The notes: a model not told the origin generated them from the sequence alone. DNA of 64,000 bases from Deinococcus murrayi DSM 11303 (GCF_000482805.1 NZ_AXWT01000016.1:1-64000), one strand, 5' to 3'. Counted from the first letter of the stretch, positions 25,457 to 40,741 are shown. Numbers and translations are program-made.

Positions 25457-26863
25457 CTAGTTCAGCGTGCGCCCGCCCCCCTGCCCCAGCAGCGCTCCCG
25501 CCTTGCGGAGGTGATCTTCGAGGGTGCCGCGCCAGTCGTCGCTTTCGGGGGTGAACTCCAGGGCCTGCTGGGCGTGGGCGTAGGCGGCGGCAGGGTCGCG
25601 AAAGCCCTGCTGGGCCATCACGTCGGCGGCCATCTGGTGGCCCATGACCCAGTCGCGGCTGCCCTGAGCGGCTTCGCGCACCACCCGTTCGAAGTGGTCG
25701 AGCGCCTCGTCGAGGTGGTAGTACTCCAGCGCCACATTGCCCAGGACCATGCTCGCTGGAATCACTGCGCCCTGTGCGAGCGCCTGCTCGGCGGCGAGCT
25801 GCGCTTCCTGAAGGCGGCCTAGGCGGTAGTCACACTCAGCGAGGTCGGCGAGGACCTCCGGGCGGTAGGGGTAGTCGGGGTCCGCGAGGGCGGCTTCCAG
25901 GTGCTCGCGGGCTTCGAGCGGGCGGTCGAGGTCCAGCAGGGCCACCCCCAGCTCGTGCTGGGCAAAGGGGCGGTCACCGTCCCCGGCCAGGTCAAGCGCC
26001 CGCGTGAACTGCGCGAGCGCCTCGTCGTGGCGGCCCAGGTGGGTGAGCACCTGCCCCCACACCAGCGCCACCCCGTAGCTGGGGTCGCCGTGCTGCCGCT
26101 CCAGCCGGTCGGCCTCGCGGATGCTGGTGAGCGCGTCGTCCGGCTTGCCCGCTTGCAAGAGGGCCTGCGCCCGGAGATAGTGCCAGGTGGCGAGGTTGAG
26201 GCCCTCTTCCTCCGCGCCCAGCCTGCCGTAGAGGGGCCGGGCCTGCTCCAGCAGCGAGAGCGCCGCTTCGGTGTCTCCCAGTTGCAGCTCTAAGGCCGCG
26301 CCCTCTTGCAGCATGACCGCCCGGTTGAGGCCGGAAGCGTGGTGGGCGGCTTCCGCGTAGAGGTGCCGCGCTTCTGCTGGATGGCCCAGGCTCTCTTCCG
26401 CATCGGCCTGCCAGCTCCTGAGCCGCCAGCGCAGGTGCGGGGGCAGCTCCGTGAGGGGCAGGTGAATCTCTAAGGCTTCCGCGGGGTGCCCCGCGATCGA
26501 GAGCGCCGCGAGGGCGTGGTAACGGGCCAGCGGCTCGGCGGCTTCCCGCACCTCCGGGGGGGGCGGGGCTGCGTCCGGGCCGCGCAGCCGGGCGTCGAGT
26601 TCGGCACTCAGAGACACGTACAGGGGGTCGCTGCGAATCGCTGGGTCGGCGGTGCGGGCATCGCGCAGCGCCAAGCCGACTTCGGTAGTGGCGGGGTCGC
26701 CGTAGAGGGCCTGCACGCTGGCGAGATAGAGCGAGAGCCGCGCCTTCTGAGGGCGGTCAGCCTCGTGCAGGGCACCCTCCAGCACGCTGAAGGCCGTGTC
26801 GTAGTCGTCCCCCGCGAGCGCCGTGCATGCCTGCTGCCAGGTGGTGGCGACATCGATCATCAC
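25457..26863 (-). CDS. Tetratricopeptide-repeat protein
   Basis: This 468-residue soluble protein consists almost entirely of TPR-like helical pairs (for example [40 protein letters not shown] and [19 protein letters not shown]). It has no signal peptide, membrane span or enzyme motif. It is probably a protein-interaction scaffold; no partner can be inferred. GTG at 26863 and ATG at 26860 are adjacent in-frame starts, and a TATCCT -10-like element just upstream suggests a leaderless message, so either is possible. It is divergent from ftsH, and the 160-base gap holds the ftsH operator. Confidence 0.8.
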   Translation of the reverse strand: MMIDVATTWQQACTALAGDDYDTAFSVLEGALHEADRPQKARLSLYLASVQALYGDPATTEVGLALRDARTADPAIRSDPLYVSLSAELDARLRGPDAAPPPPEVREAAEPLARYHALAALSIAGHPAEALEIHLPLTELPPHLRWRLRSWQADAEESLGHPAEARHLYAEAAHHASGLNRAVMLQEGAALELQLGDTEAALSLLEQARPLYGRLGAEEEGLNLATWHYLRAQALLQAGKPDDALTSIREADRLERQHGDPSYGVALVWGQVLTHLGRHDEALAQFTRALDLAGDGDRPFAQHELGVALLDLDRPLEAREHLEAALADPDYPYRPEVLADLAECDYRLGRLQEAQLAAEQALAQGAVIPASMVLGNVALEYYHLDEALDHFERVVREAAQGSRDWVMGHQMAADVMAQQGFRDPAAAYAHAQQALEFTPESDDWRGTLEDHLRKAGALLGQGGGRTLN

Positions 26864-26953
26864 CCCCCAGGATAGCGCGGGGAGGGGACTACGCCCTGCG
26901 GGTGTCTCTCCCCTCCATGAAGCTCAGGTGTGACGCGGGATACGCCCACACAT

Positions 26954-26974
26954 CTTGAGTCTGGTAGACTCAAC
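26954..26974 (+). promoter_or_regulatory. HAIR (HspR-type) operator over the ftsH promoter
   Basis: CTTGAGT-CTGGTAG-ACTCAAC matches the HspR-associated inverted repeat CTTGAGT-N7-ACTCAAG at 13 of 14 positions. It overlaps an extended -10 (TGG then TAGACT, 26962-26970), so a bound repressor would block RNA polymerase directly. The predicted leader of about 50 nt ends in GGAGG at 27016-27020, five bases before the TTG start of ftsH. Confidence 0.85.
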
Positions 26975-27025
26975 CCCGGCGGGACGGAGGCCGTCCCCTT
27001 CGTTTCATTTTTTCTGGAGGCACCC

Positions 27026-28894
<1,869 letters not shown>

Positions 28895-28911
28895 CCGCCC
28901 CGTCACCTCTT

Positions 28912-28938
28912 CCCCCCGTCCGAGTGGCGGGGGCTTTT
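28912..28938 (+). terminator. Terminator of ftsH
   Basis: A CCCCCG/CGGGGG hairpin is followed by CTTTTGCC, about 20 bases after the ftsH stop. Confidence 0.75.
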
Positions 28939-28998
28939 GCCGTAGGGGGCGGCGAGGACACAGCAGAGAGGACAAAGGGGGCCAGCTTCTCGGCCCGC

Positions 28999-29004
28999 TA
29001 CACT
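28999..29004 (+). promoter_or_regulatory. -10 element TACACT of the phosphorylase gene
   Basis: TACACT ends five bases before the ATG at 29010, giving a leaderless transcript. The same hexamer in the context GCTACACTGC also precedes the thioesterase at 39642 and the SMR gene riboswitch. Confidence 0.55.
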
Positions 29005-29009
29005 GCCGT

Positions 29010-30317
29010 ATGACCACCACCCTCACCATCCCCGACCTGATTCGCAAGAAGCGTGACGGCGCAGAGCACACCCGCGCCGAACTCGAGCAGCTTGTGCTGG
29101 GCTACACGCGGGGCGACGTGCCCGACTATCAGGTCAGCGCGTGGCTGATGGCCGTCTACCTGCGCGGCATGACCCCGCAGGAGACCGCTGACCTGACGCT
29201 GGTGATGGCCGCCAGTGGCGACCAGATGGACCTCGCGGGGCTGCCGCGCACCGTAGACAAGCACTCGACGGGCGGCGTGGGCGACAAGACCAGCCTGATT
29301 CTGACGCCGATGCTCGCGGCCCTGGGCCTCACCGTCGCCAAGATGAGCGGGCGCGGGCTGGCCCACACGGGCGGCACCATCGACAAACTGGAAAGCTTTC
29401 CGGGCTGGAGTCCGGACCTCCCCGAAGAGCGCTTCCTGGCCCAGGCACGGGACCTCGGCCTCGCCCTGATTGGGCAGACGAAGGACCTCGCCCCCGCCGA
29501 CGGCAAGCTCTACGCGCTGCGCGACGTGACCGCGACCGTGGACTGCCTGCCCCTGATTGCCTCCTCCATCATGAGCAAAAAGCTCGCTTCAGGGGCGCAC
29601 ACGGTCGTGCTCGACGTGAAGGTCGGGGCCGGGGCCTTTATGCGGACCCTGGAGGATGGGCAGGCGCTCGCCCGTGCGATGGTGGACATCGGCACGCGGG
29701 CGGGGCGGCAGGTGCGGGCCGTGCTGACCGACATGGATACCCCGCTGGGGCATATGGCCGGGAACAGCTTGGAGGTTCAGGAGGCCATTCGGACCCTGCG
29801 CGGCGAAGGCCCGGAGGACCTCACCGAGCTGTGCGTGGCCCTCGCGGTCGAGGCGCTCGTGGCCCACGGCGAGGACGAAGCCGCGGCAGAAGCCCGCGCC
29901 CGCGCTGCCCTGCAAGACGGCTCGGCCCTGGCGAAGTTCCGCGCCTTCGTGGCGGCGCAGGGCGGGGACGCCTCCCTTGTCGACCACCCCGAACGGCTGG
30001 ACGTGGCCCCCGACCGGGCGGACGTGGTGGCCCCCGCTTCCGGTTTCGTGGGGCGCCTCGACGCCCTCGCGGTGGGCCGGGCGGTCCTCGCGCTGGGGGG
30101 CGGGCGCGAGCGCAAGGGGGAGGCCATCGACCACGGGGTCGGCGTGGAAGTCCTGAAAAAGCCCGGCGAGGCGGTCGCGGCGGGCGAACCCGTGCTGCGC
30201 CTCTTCCACCGGGGGGGGCGGGGCCTGGACGCCGCCCGCGCCCTGCTGGAGGGGGGCCTGAGCGTGACGGGCACGGCTCCGCAGCCCCAGCCCCTTCTCC
30301 TGGGCCGGGTGAACTAG
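29010..30317 (+). CDS. deoA: Thymidine/pyrimidine-nucleoside phosphorylase
   Basis: This 435-residue cytosolic enzyme splits pyrimidine nucleosides with phosphate into base and (deoxy)ribose-1-phosphate. The family signature [17 protein letters not shown] is complete. [13 protein letters not shown] forms the phosphate site and the C-terminal alpha/beta domain ends normally. Length fits DeoA and Pdp (about 430-440). Whether it is the thymidine-specific or the broad pyrimidine enzyme cannot be decided here, so the symbol is provisional. The gene stands alone with a leaderless promoter. Recycling of nucleosides from damaged DNA is a plausible role in this genus but is an inference. Confidence 0.93.
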   Translation: MTTTLTIPDLIRKKRDGAEHTRAELEQLVLGYTRGDVPDYQVSAWLMAVYLRGMTPQETADLTLVMAASGDQMDLAGLPRTVDKHSTGGVGDKTSLILTPMLAALGLTVAKMSGRGLAHTGGTIDKLESFPGWSPDLPEERFLAQARDLGLALIGQTKDLAPADGKLYALRDVTATVDCLPLIASSIMSKKLASGAHTVVLDVKVGAGAFMRTLEDGQALARAMVDIGTRAGRQVRAVLTDMDTPLGHMAGNSLEVQEAIRTLRGEGPEDLTELCVALAVEALVAHGEDEAAAEARARAALQDGSALAKFRAFVAAQGGDASLVDHPERLDVAPDRADVVAPASGFVGRLDALAVGRAVLALGGGRERKGEAIDHGVGVEVLKKPGEAVAAGEPVLRLFHRGGRGLDAARALLEGGLSVTGTAPQPQPLLLGRVN

Positions 30318-30379
30318 CCACCGCTGGGTAAACGTTCCCCCCCTGCCGCATGGGGTGGGGGGTGGGGTACTCTCACCCC

Positions 30380-30838
<459 letters not shown>

Positions 30839-30946
30839 CGGGCCCCGCCCTCCTTGCACCCGGTTCAGAGCGCGGGGCTGTTCCTTTCCGGCGCGTCTAG
30901 AATGCGCCGGAACGCTGGTTGTCCAGAAAAGAGGAGTGTATAGGCT

Positions 30947-31810
30947 ATGGCGCTCGACCGTTTTTTTCGTAGGCGCCGCCCGCAGCAGCAAGCCGGGGCG
31001 GAGTTGCCGGACCTGTGGACCCAGTGCCCCCAGTGCAAGGAGGGGGTGTACAACCGTGACCTCGACCTGAATGCCCACGTCTGCCCGCGCTGTGGCCATC
31101 ACCTGCGGCTGGACGCGGGGCAGCGGCTGGAGGTGTTGCTGGACCCCGGCAGCTTTCAGCAGCGGTCCGGGCGAGTGCATCCCGTCGACCCCCTGGGCTT
31201 CGAGGACACCGAACCCTACCCGGCCCGGCTGGCGCGGGCGCAGAAGAAGACGGGCCGTCCCGACGCCATCCTGACAGGCACCGGGACCATCCTGGGCTTG
31301 CCCGTCACCGTTGCGGCGATGGATTTCGCCTTTTCGGGCGGCAGCATGGGCAGCGTGGTCGGCGAGGAGATTGCGCGGGCCGCCGAGCACGCGGCGGGGG
31401 CCGGAACGCCCTTCGTCCTCGTCGCCGCGAGCGGCGGGGCGCGGATGCAGGAGAGTGCGCTGTCGCTGATGCAGATGGCGAAAACGACCGTGGCGCTGGA
31501 GGGTCTGGCCGAGCGGGGGCTGCCCTACGTTTCCATCCTCAGCGACCCGACGACCGGGGGCGTGACCGCCTCCTTTGCCACCATCGCGGATGTGATTGTC
31601 GCGGAGCCGGGTGCCCTCATCGGGTTCGCGGGGCCACGGGTCATTCAGCAGACCATTCGCCAAAACCTCCCCGAAGGCTTTCAGCGGGCCGAGTTCCTGC
31701 TCGAACACGGCATGGTGGACGCGGTCGTCGACCGCCGCGAGCACCGGACCTATCTGCGTTCGCTGCTGGGCGTGCTGACCCGGCAGCCCGCGGGGGAGGC
31801 GAGCGCGTGA
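30947..31810 (+). CDS. accD: Acetyl-CoA carboxylase carboxyltransferase subunit beta
   Basis: AccD and AccA together transfer the carboxyl group from biotin to acetyl-CoA, giving malonyl-CoA for fatty acid synthesis. The 287-residue protein has the characteristic N-terminal zinc ribbon (Cys27, Cys30, Cys46 and Cys49 in [20 protein letters not shown] and PRCG) and the crotonase-like core with [17 protein letters not shown] and the [10 protein letters not shown] loop. It overlaps accA by four bases (GTGA), so the partners are made together. The biotin carrier and carboxylase genes are not in this window. Confidence 0.96.
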   Translation: MALDRFFRRRRPQQQAGAELPDLWTQCPQCKEGVYNRDLDLNAHVCPRCGHHLRLDAGQRLEVLLDPGSFQQRSGRVHPVDPLGFEDTEPYPARLARAQKKTGRPDAILTGTGTILGLPVTVAAMDFAFSGGSMGSVVGEEIARAAEHAAGAGTPFVLVAASGGARMQESALSLMQMAKTTVALEGLAERGLPYVSILSDPTTGGVTASFATIADVIVAEPGALIGFAGPRVIQQTIRQNLPEGFQRAEFLLEHGMVDAVVDRREHRTYLRSLLGVLTRQPAGEASA

Positions 31811-32754
31811 GCACGCCCGCCGATACCCTGCGCGAACTCGAAGCCCGGCTGCGCGACCTGGAGGACGCAGCGCAGCGCACCGGGCAAGACCTGAGCGTCG
31901 CGCTGACCCCACTGCGGGCCGAGGTCGAGCGTCTGCGCGGGGAGTGCCAAGCCCACCTGACCCGCTGGGAGCGGGTGGGCCTCGCCCGCGCACCGGGACG
32001 CCCCACCGCGCTCGATTACGTGGAGCGGCTGTGCACCGACTTTGCCGAGCTGCACGGCGACCGGGCCTACGGCGACGACCCCGCCCTGATTGGCGGCCCC
32101 GCCCGCTGGGGGGGCGTCCCGGTGATGCTCCTCGCGCAGCAAAAGGGCCGCGACACCAAGAGCAAGATTCGCCGCCGCTTCGGGATGAGCAACCCTGAAG
32201 GCTACCGCAAGGCGATTCGGCTGATGGACTTCGCCGACCGCTTCGGGTTGCCCGTCGTCACCCTCATCGACACGCCGGGCGCTTACCCCGGCATCGAGGC
32301 CGAGGAACGCGGCCAGGGCTGGGCCATCGCGGGGAGCATTCAGCGGATGGTGCGCCTGCGAGTGCCCGCCGTGTGCGCCGTGATTGGGGAAGGCGGCTCT
32401 GGCGGGGCGCTCGCGCTGGGGGTGGGCAACCGGGTCCTGATTCAGGAAAACGCCTGGTACTCGGTGATTTCGCCGGAGGGAGCCGCCTCCATCATCTGGA
32501 AGGACGCGGCCAAGGCCCCCCAAGCCGCCGAAGCCCTCCAGCTGACCGCCCCCGACCTGCTGAGGCTGGGCTTGGTCGAGGAGGTCGTGCCCGAACCCCT
32601 GGGGGGTGCCCACCGCGACCCGGACGCGGCGGCGGCGGCGCTGGGCGAGGCCGTGTCGCGCCACCTCGCGGAGCTGTCGGCGCTGGGGCCGGACGAGCTG
32701 AAGGCCGGGCGGGCGGCCCGCTTCCGGGCGATGGGGGCTTTTCGAGAGGTGTGA
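31807..32754 (+). CDS. accA: Acetyl-CoA carboxylase carboxyltransferase subunit alpha
   Basis: The 315-residue partner of AccD has the normal length (about 315-320). An N-terminal helical region ([16 protein letters not shown]) leads to the carboxyltransferase core with [58 protein letters not shown] and [15 protein letters not shown]. The GTG start overlaps the accD stop. Downstream lies a palindromic repeat element whose first hairpin could terminate the operon. Confidence 0.96.
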   Translation: MSTPADTLRELEARLRDLEDAAQRTGQDLSVALTPLRAEVERLRGECQAHLTRWERVGLARAPGRPTALDYVERLCTDFAELHGDRAYGDDPALIGGPARWGGVPVMLLAQQKGRDTKSKIRRRFGMSNPEGYRKAIRLMDFADRFGLPVVTLIDTPGAYPGIEAEERGQGWAIAGSIQRMVRLRVPAVCAVIGEGGSGGALALGVGNRVLIQENAWYSVISPEGAASIIWKDAAKAPQAAEALQLTAPDLLRLGLVEEVVPEPLGGAHRDPDAAAAALGEAVSRHLAELSALGPDELKAGRAARFRAMGAFREV

Positions 32755-32768
32755 CCGGGCGGGTTCCC

Positions 32769-32904
32769 ATACGGCTTCCGTCTGTTTCGTGAACAAATCG
32801 GAAGGGCGCCGATTTGTTCATTCCACTCCCGGAATCCGTTTTTCTCCTCCTCGCTTCGCTCGGATTGCAGGTTGACAAGTCAACCTTTCAATCGGAGTCC
32901 GTAT
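32769..32904. repeat. Small palindromic repeat element (about 136 bp)
   Basis: The element is framed by inverted ATACGG-type ends (ATACGGCTTCCG on the left, CGGAGTCCGTAT on the right). Inside are a perfect hairpin (GAACAAATCGG/CCGATTTGTTC, 32791-32819), an AATCCG/CGGATT pair and a short palindrome (GGTTGACAAGTCAACC, 32870-32885). It has no coding capacity. It resembles the small non-coding repeats described in Deinococcus genomes, which behave like MITEs. The first hairpin may also terminate accDA. Copy number cannot be judged from one window. Confidence 0.65.
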
Positions 32905-32922
32905 CAGGGGATACGCTGGTGC

Positions 32923-34359
32923 ATGACGCTTGATGCGGAAGGCAGGCCGGGCGGGGACGCCGCCCCGGACGTGCTGGTCGTCGGGGCGGGCCTCGCCGGG
33001 CTGACGGCGGCGCGGCGGCTGACCCAAGCCGGGCGGCGGGTGCGGGTGCTGGAAGCCCGCGACCGGGTGGGCGGGCGCACCCACACGGTCCGCCTGCCCG
33101 TGACCGGCGTGAGCGTGGACCTGGGCGGGCAGTGGGTGGGGCCGAACCAGCCGCACGTCACGGCCCTCCTGCGCGAGCTGGGGCTGGAGACCTACCCCAC
33201 CCACGACGCGGGCCACAACCTCGCCCACCTGCTGGGGCGCACCCGGCGTTACCGGGGATTGATTCCGCCGCTGCCCCTGTGGGTGCTGCTGGATTACGCC
33301 CGGCTCTCCTCGCGCCTGGAGCGCTTGGCCCGGCGGGTGCCGCTGGAGGCCCCCTGGACGGCCCCCGACGCCGAGCGGCTCGACGCGCAGACCTTTGACA
33401 CCTGGATCACCCGTCACGCCCGCACCCCCCAGACCCGCGCCCTGCTGCGGCTGTATGCCGGGGCGGTCTTCAGCGCGGACCCCGCCGAGCTGAGCTTGCT
33501 GCACGTCCTGACCTACACGGCGCACGGGGGCGGCATTCATGGCCACACCCTGACCCGTGGGCACGCCCTGCAAGACCGGATTCTCGGCGGGGCGCAGAGC
33601 CTCGCCCAGCGGCTGGCCGACGCCCTGCCCGACGTGCGGCTGAGCAGCCCCGTCCTGCGGGTCGAGCAGGACGCATCGGGCGTCACCCTGCACACGCCGC
33701 AGGGCCAGCACCGCGCCGCGCACGCGATTCTGGCCGTGCCCCCGGCGCTGCTGTCCGGGGTGCCCTTCGACCCGCCCCTGCCGCCCCGGCGCGCCCAGCT
33801 TCAGCAGCGGCTGCCGATGGGCGCGGTCGTCAAGTTCCTGGCGGTCTACGAGCGCCCCTTTTGGCGGGAGGCGGGCCTGAGCGGGATGGCAATCAGCGAC
33901 CGGGGACCCGTCACCGTCACCTTTGACAGCAGCCCGCCCCAGGGTCAGCCGGGGGTGCTGCTGGGGTTTCTGGAGGGCGCAGAGGCCCGCGCCTGGATGA
34001 ACCGCTCCCCGGAGGAGCGCCGCGCCGCCGCGCTGCACAGCCTCGCCGAGTTGTTTGGTCCCCAGGCCCTCGCCCCGCTGGAAACCGTGGAGGGCGACTG
34101 GCCCGCCCAGCCCCACAGCGGGGGGTGTTACGGGGCGCTGTTTGGCACCGGCACCTGGACCGGCTACGGCGAGGCGCTGCGTGCCCCGGTCGGGCGGGTG
34201 CACTGGGCGGGGGCCGAGACCGCCCGCGTCTGGATGAACTATATGGACGGGGCCATCGAGAGTGGCGAGCGGGCGGCGGCGGAGCTGCTCAGTGCCCGCT
34301 CGTCGCCTTTAGGCCGACAATCGCTACGATCATCATCCCCAAAAAGAGCAGGCGGCTGA
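32923..34359 (+). CDS. Flavin-dependent amine oxidase
   Basis: The 478-residue protein has the FAD dinucleotide motif near the N-terminus ([17 protein letters not shown], then [15 protein letters not shown]), the GGQWVG loop of the monoamine oxidase family, and the C-terminal FAD contact [20 protein letters not shown]. It should oxidise an amine with oxygen; the substrate is not evident. The ATG at 32923 starts just after the repeat element, and the weaker upstream frame would run through that repeat. The last roughly 20 residues ([15 protein letters not shown] and following) are non-conserved and overlap the 3' end of the convergent SMR gene by 71 bases, so the tail may be a read-through extension. 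Confidence 0.88.
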   Translation: MTLDAEGRPGGDAAPDVLVVGAGLAGLTAARRLTQAGRRVRVLEARDRVGGRTHTVRLPVTGVSVDLGGQWVGPNQPHVTALLRELGLETYPTHDAGHNLAHLLGRTRRYRGLIPPLPLWVLLDYARLSSRLERLARRVPLEAPWTAPDAERLDAQTFDTWITRHARTPQTRALLRLYAGAVFSADPAELSLLHVLTYTAHGGGIHGHTLTRGHALQDRILGGAQSLAQRLADALPDVRLSSPVLRVEQDASGVTLHTPQGQHRAAHAILAVPPALLSGVPFDPPLPPRRAQLQQRLPMGAVVKFLAVYERPFWREAGLSGMAISDRGPVTVTFDSSPPQGQPGVLLGFLEGAEARAWMNRSPEERRAAALHSLAELFGPQALAPLETVEGDWPAQPHSGGCYGALFGTGTWTGYGEALRAPVGRVHWAGAETARVWMNYMDGAIESGERAAAELLSARSSPLGRQSLRSSSPKRAGG

Positions 34360-34609
34360 GGGTGGCGGGTTCTTTGAAGAGCACGATGCCGAGGATGGCC
34401 GCCCCCACCGCCCCGATGCCCACCCACACCCCGTAGGCGGTGCCGATGGGCAGCGTCTTGGCCGCCAGCCCCAGCAGGCCCATGCTGGCGACCATGCTCA
34501 GCAGGGTGAGCACCGTCGGCACGGGCCGGGTAAAGCCCTCGGTGTACTTGAGGCCGACCGCCCAGCCGACTTCCAGCAGGCCCGCAATCACGAGCAGTGT
34601 CCATGCCAT
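34289..34609 (-). CDS. gdx: SMR-family guanidinium exporter (Gdx/SugE type)
   Basis: The 106-residue inner-membrane protein has four spans and works as a dimer. The essential glutamate lies in [20 protein letters not shown], and that sequence is typical of the SugE/Gdx branch, not of EmrE-type multidrug pumps. Gdx proteins exchange guanidinium for protons. The assignment is strongly supported by a guanidine-III riboswitch in its leader (34622-34676). GGGGAGG precedes the ATG with about six bases between and sits right after the riboswitch, so ligand binding probably controls access of the ribosome. The 3' end overlaps the amine oxidase gene on the other strand. Confidence 0.92.
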   Translation of the reverse strand: MAWTLLVIAGLLEVGWAVGLKYTEGFTRPVPTVLTLLSMVASMGLLGLAAKTLPIGTAYGVWVGIGAVGAAILGIVLFKEPATLSRLLFLGMMIVAIVGLKATSGH

Positions 34610-34621
34610 ACAAAGACCTCC

Positions 34622-34676
34622 CCGCGCCGTCTTGTCCTGACCGGGTACGGCGGTCCTCTCGTTCGGAGTTCGGCCC
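34622..34676 (-). promoter_or_regulatory. Guanidine-III (ykkC-III) riboswitch
   Basis: The minus-strand leader of the SMR gene contains the near-invariant core TACCCGGTCAGGACAAGACG, flanked by CGCCGT and ACGGCG arms that form the main stem, and preceded by CCGAACGAG, which supplies the pseudoknot partner. From memory, this core is identical to that of the structurally characterised Thermobifida fusca example over about 28 bases. The aptamer ends next to the ribosome site (GGGGAGG), suggesting translational control: guanidine would stabilise the pseudoknot and expose the site. No separate terminator hairpin is seen between aptamer and gene. Confidence 0.93.
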
Positions 34677-34711
34677 CCCGGCCCACGGGGGGAGGGGGGG
34701 CGACGGTGAGC

Positions 34712-34717
34712 AGTGTA
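34712..34717 (-). promoter_or_regulatory. -10 element TACACT of the riboswitch/SMR transcript
   Basis: On the minus strand GCTACACTGC lies about 35 bases before the riboswitch core, so the leader would be about 95 nt including the aptamer. Confidence 0.5.
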
Positions 34718-34739
34718 GCGGCCCCGCGTAAGCAGAAGA

Positions 34740-34775
34740 GGAGCGGCGTGTCAGCCTCCCGTGACACGCCGCTCC
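34740..34775. terminator. Terminator of the liv operon
   Basis: Perfect 14-base arms GGAGCGGCGTGTCA and TGACACGCCGCTCC flank an eight-base loop, 17 bases after the livF stop. A weak pyrimidine tail (TCTTCTGC) follows in the minus direction. Confidence 0.75.
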
Positions 34776-34792
34776 TGCGGGGGGTTGGAAGG

Positions 34793-35492
<700 letters not shown>

Positions 35493-35500
<8 letters not shown>

Positions 35501-36297
35501 GGGCACCCTCCCGGCCCGGCTGACCCATCTGCCCGCCGTGGGCGTGCCCGCCCAGGTAAGCCTCAATGACGGCGGGGTCGCGGCTGACCTCGCCAGGCGT
35601 GCCCTGGGCAATCTTCTGGCCGTGGTGCAGGACCAAAATCTCGTCGGCCAGGCCCATCACCAGGCTCATCTTGTGCTCGACGAGCGCGACCGTGAGGCCG
35701 CCCCCCACCAACTCCCGAATCAGGCCCATCAGGTTGACGGTCTCCTCCGGGTTCATCCCGGCGGCGGGTTCATCCAGCAGCAGCAGCCGGGGGTCGCTGG
35801 CGAGCGCCATCGCGATGCCGACGCGCTTCTGGCCCTCCTGGGTCAAGGCTCCGGCGGGCCGATGGGCCTGCGCCGCCAGCCCCACCCGCTCCAGCGCCCG
35901 CAGCGCCGCTTCGCGGCTTTCGGCCTCCTCACGGCGCTCGCGGCCCGTGCGCAGCAGGGCGTCCCACAGCCCAGCGCGGGTGCGGACCCGGTGGCCGATC
36001 ATCACGCCCTCCAGCACGCTGAGTTCCCGGTAGATGGTGGTCGTCTGGAAGGTGCGGGCGATGCCGCGCCCCACAACCTGATGGGTCTTTAAGCGGGTGA
36101 TGTCCTCGCCCTGAAAACGGATGCGGCCCGACGTCGGCGCGTAGAAGCCCGAAATCAGGTTAAAAAAGGTGCTTTTGCCCGCCCCGTTCGGCCCGATAAT
36201 CGCGGTGATTTTTCCTGCCGGAAGCTGAGCCGTCACGTCGCGCACGGCGTGCAAACCGCCAAAGCGGATGCCCAGCCCCTCGACCTCCAGGATGCTC

Positions 36298-36305
<8 letters not shown>
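35493..36305 (-). CDS. livG: Branched-chain amino acid ABC transporter ATPase LivG
   Basis: This 270-residue ATPase pairs with LivF on the cytoplasmic face of LivH/LivM. Walker A is [14 protein letters not shown], the signature is a relaxed [16 protein letters not shown] (LivG proteins usually have LTYGQQ-like signatures), and Walker B is [15 protein letters not shown], followed by [13 protein letters not shown]. The unusual TQEGQKR signature deserves a look but should be tolerated in this subfamily. The start overlaps livM by eight bases and the stop overlaps livF. Confidence 0.93.
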
Positions 36306-37281
<976 letters not shown>

Positions 37282-37318
37282 CGGGTGCCCTCCCGGTGAT
37301 GAAGTCCACTCATCCGGC

Positions 37319-38179
<861 letters not shown>

Positions 38180-38210
38180 GGTCGGGCCTCCTGAGAGACG
38201 GGTACGTCAG

Positions 38211-38253
38211 AGAAAATGGGCCGCGCTCCAGGGAAGGGGGAGGAGCGCGGCCC
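38211..38253 (-). terminator. Intercistronic terminator/attenuator between livJ and livH
   Basis: Perfect 12-base arms GGGCCGCGCTCC and GGAGCGCGGCCC (38218-38253) are followed on the minus strand by ATTTTCT. The position between the binding-protein gene and the permease genes suggests partial termination that keeps the binding protein in excess, or an RNA-stabilising 3' end for livJ. Confidence 0.7.
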
Positions 38254-38313
38254 GGACGGGTTAGGAAAGGAGCCTGCAGAAAAGCGGCACGGGTCGGCTG
38301 TTTCCCACCGGGC

Positions 38314-39450
<1,137 letters not shown>

Positions 39451-39641
39451 AGGACCTCCGATGCAGCAGACAAGGCCGCACGAGACTTGGCGTTTGCCAG
39501 GAAAGCTGGCAGCCGAACCGAGCAGAGTTGTGGGTAAGGCGCATGCTGGCACGGACATCGGGGGGTGTCAAATGTCTAGCTTCCATTTCTTCATCGTCTG
39601 CTGGGGGGGGCGAGCACCGCCGGGCTACACTGCCGGGCGCA

Positions 39642-40109
39642 ATGAAGGATTCTGTGCCCGTGCCACCCCCCCAGTCCCGCACCCCTGCCCCGCGCAGCCG
39701 CGCCCGGATGCTGGAGCTGGTGTTTCCCAAGGACACCAACTACCTGGGCACGGCCTTTGGGGGCTTCGTGCTCTCGCTGATGGACAAGGCCGCGAGCGTG
39801 GCGGCGGTGCGGCACGCGGGTCCCGGCGGCGCGGTGGTCACGGCCCGCATGGACGGGGTGGACTTCCGCACCCCCATCCGGGTGGGGGACGCGGTGGCCC
39901 TCGACGCCCGCGTGGTCCGGGTGGGGCGCTCGTCCATGACCATTCAGGTCGACGTGTACCGCGAGCACATGGCTTCCGGCGAGCAGGAACTCGCCACCAC
40001 GGGTTTCTTCGTCTTTGTCGCGCTGGATGAGGATGGCACCCCCCGCCCGGTGCCGCCGCTGCGGGACGAGCCGGAAGCGCCGCAGCCCGACGCGGAGGCC
40101 CGCCCCTGA
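39642..40109 (+). CDS. Acyl-CoA thioesterase, hotdog fold
   Basis: The 155-residue protein resembles YciA-type acyl-CoA thioesterases: [30 protein letters not shown] holds the catalytic region with the helix, and [21 protein letters not shown] and [21 protein letters not shown] form the remaining strands. It should hydrolyse acyl-CoA to free acid and CoA. A TACACT -10 element lies ten bases before the ATG. The stop overlaps the next gene by four bases. Confidence 0.87.
   Translation: MKDSVPVPPPQSRTPAPRSRARMLELVFPKDTNYLGTAFGGFVLSLMDKAASVAAVRHAGPGGAVVTARMDGVDFRTPIRVGDAVALDARVVRVGRSSMTIQVDVYREHMASGEQELATTGFFVFVALDEDGTPRPVPPLRDEPEAPQPDAEARP
40094..40098 (+). promoter_or_regulatory. Ribosome binding site GGAGG for a CTG start
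   Basis: GGAGG sits seven bases before CTG 40106 inside the end of the thioesterase gene. It is the only good ribosome site in range for the phosphatase frame and supports a CTG initiation codon. Confidence 0.6.
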
Positions 40110-40738
40110 GCGCCGCGAGAGCCGCAGCAGAGGAGCTGAGCCTCTCCCTGATTCGCCACGGGGCCACCGTCTGGAACGGAGAAGGCCGCTGGCAGGGCTG
40201 GACCGACACGCCGCTGGGCGAGGTGGGCGAGGCGCAGGCGCGGCGGCTGGCGGCCCGGCTCGCCGGACGCGACCCCGGACGGGTGTACGCCAGTGACCTG
40301 CAACGGGCGCTCGCGACGGCCCGCCTCGCCTTGCCCGGTGCCGCCATCACCGCCGACCCCCGCCTGCGCGAGCTGCACTTTGGGCGCTACGAGGGGGCGA
40401 CCTCGGAACAGGTGCTCCACGACCCCGATTACCTCGCCTGGCAGCGCGACCCCTGGCGACTTCCGGCCCCCGGCGGCGGCGAGAGCCTGGAAGCGGTGGG
40501 AGAGAGAATGCGGGCCTGGGCAGAAGGCTTGCCGGGCGGCACCGTCACGGCTTTTACCCACGGGGCGGCGCTGCGGGCGCTGCTGTGCGCCCTCTTCGGC
40601 TGGCCCGCGACCCCGCAGCCGGGCTACGTGCTTCCCTTTCCCTACCTCCACGCCCACACCGGCATCACCCGGCTGGAGCGGCGCGGCGGGCAGTGGACGC
40701 TGCTGAGCTACAACGACCACGCCCACCTGGAGGACTAG
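40106..40738 (+). CDS. Histidine phosphatase family protein with probable CTG start
   Basis: The protein (about 210 residues from the proposed start) belongs to the phosphoglycerate-mutase-like superfamily. The catalytic [20 protein letters not shown] (His18) is followed by [27 protein letters not shown], and the second histidine in [13 protein letters not shown]. Related enzymes include alpha-ribazole phosphatase (CobC) and broad phosphatases. No ATG, GTG or TTG exists in frame upstream of the essential RHG motif: the first is a GTG at 40223, which would delete the active site. CTG at 40106, overlapping the previous stop as CTGA and seven bases after GGAGG, is the best start. Confidence 0.85.
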   Translation: MSAARAAAEELSLSLIRHGATVWNGEGRWQGWTDTPLGEVGEAQARRLAARLAGRDPGRVYASDLQRALATARLALPGAAITADPRLRELHFGRYEGATSEQVLHDPDYLAWQRDPWRLPAPGGGESLEAVGERMRAWAEGLPGGTVTAFTHGAALRALLCALFGWPATPQPGYVLPFPYLHAHTGITRLERRGGQWTLLSYNDHAHLED

Positions 40739-40741
40739 CAG

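Noticed and set aside
26930..27025. Upstream start for ftsH
   Set aside because: It would place the HAIR operator and -10 box inside the coding region and add a non-homologous N-terminus; TTG 27026 has a good GGAGG.
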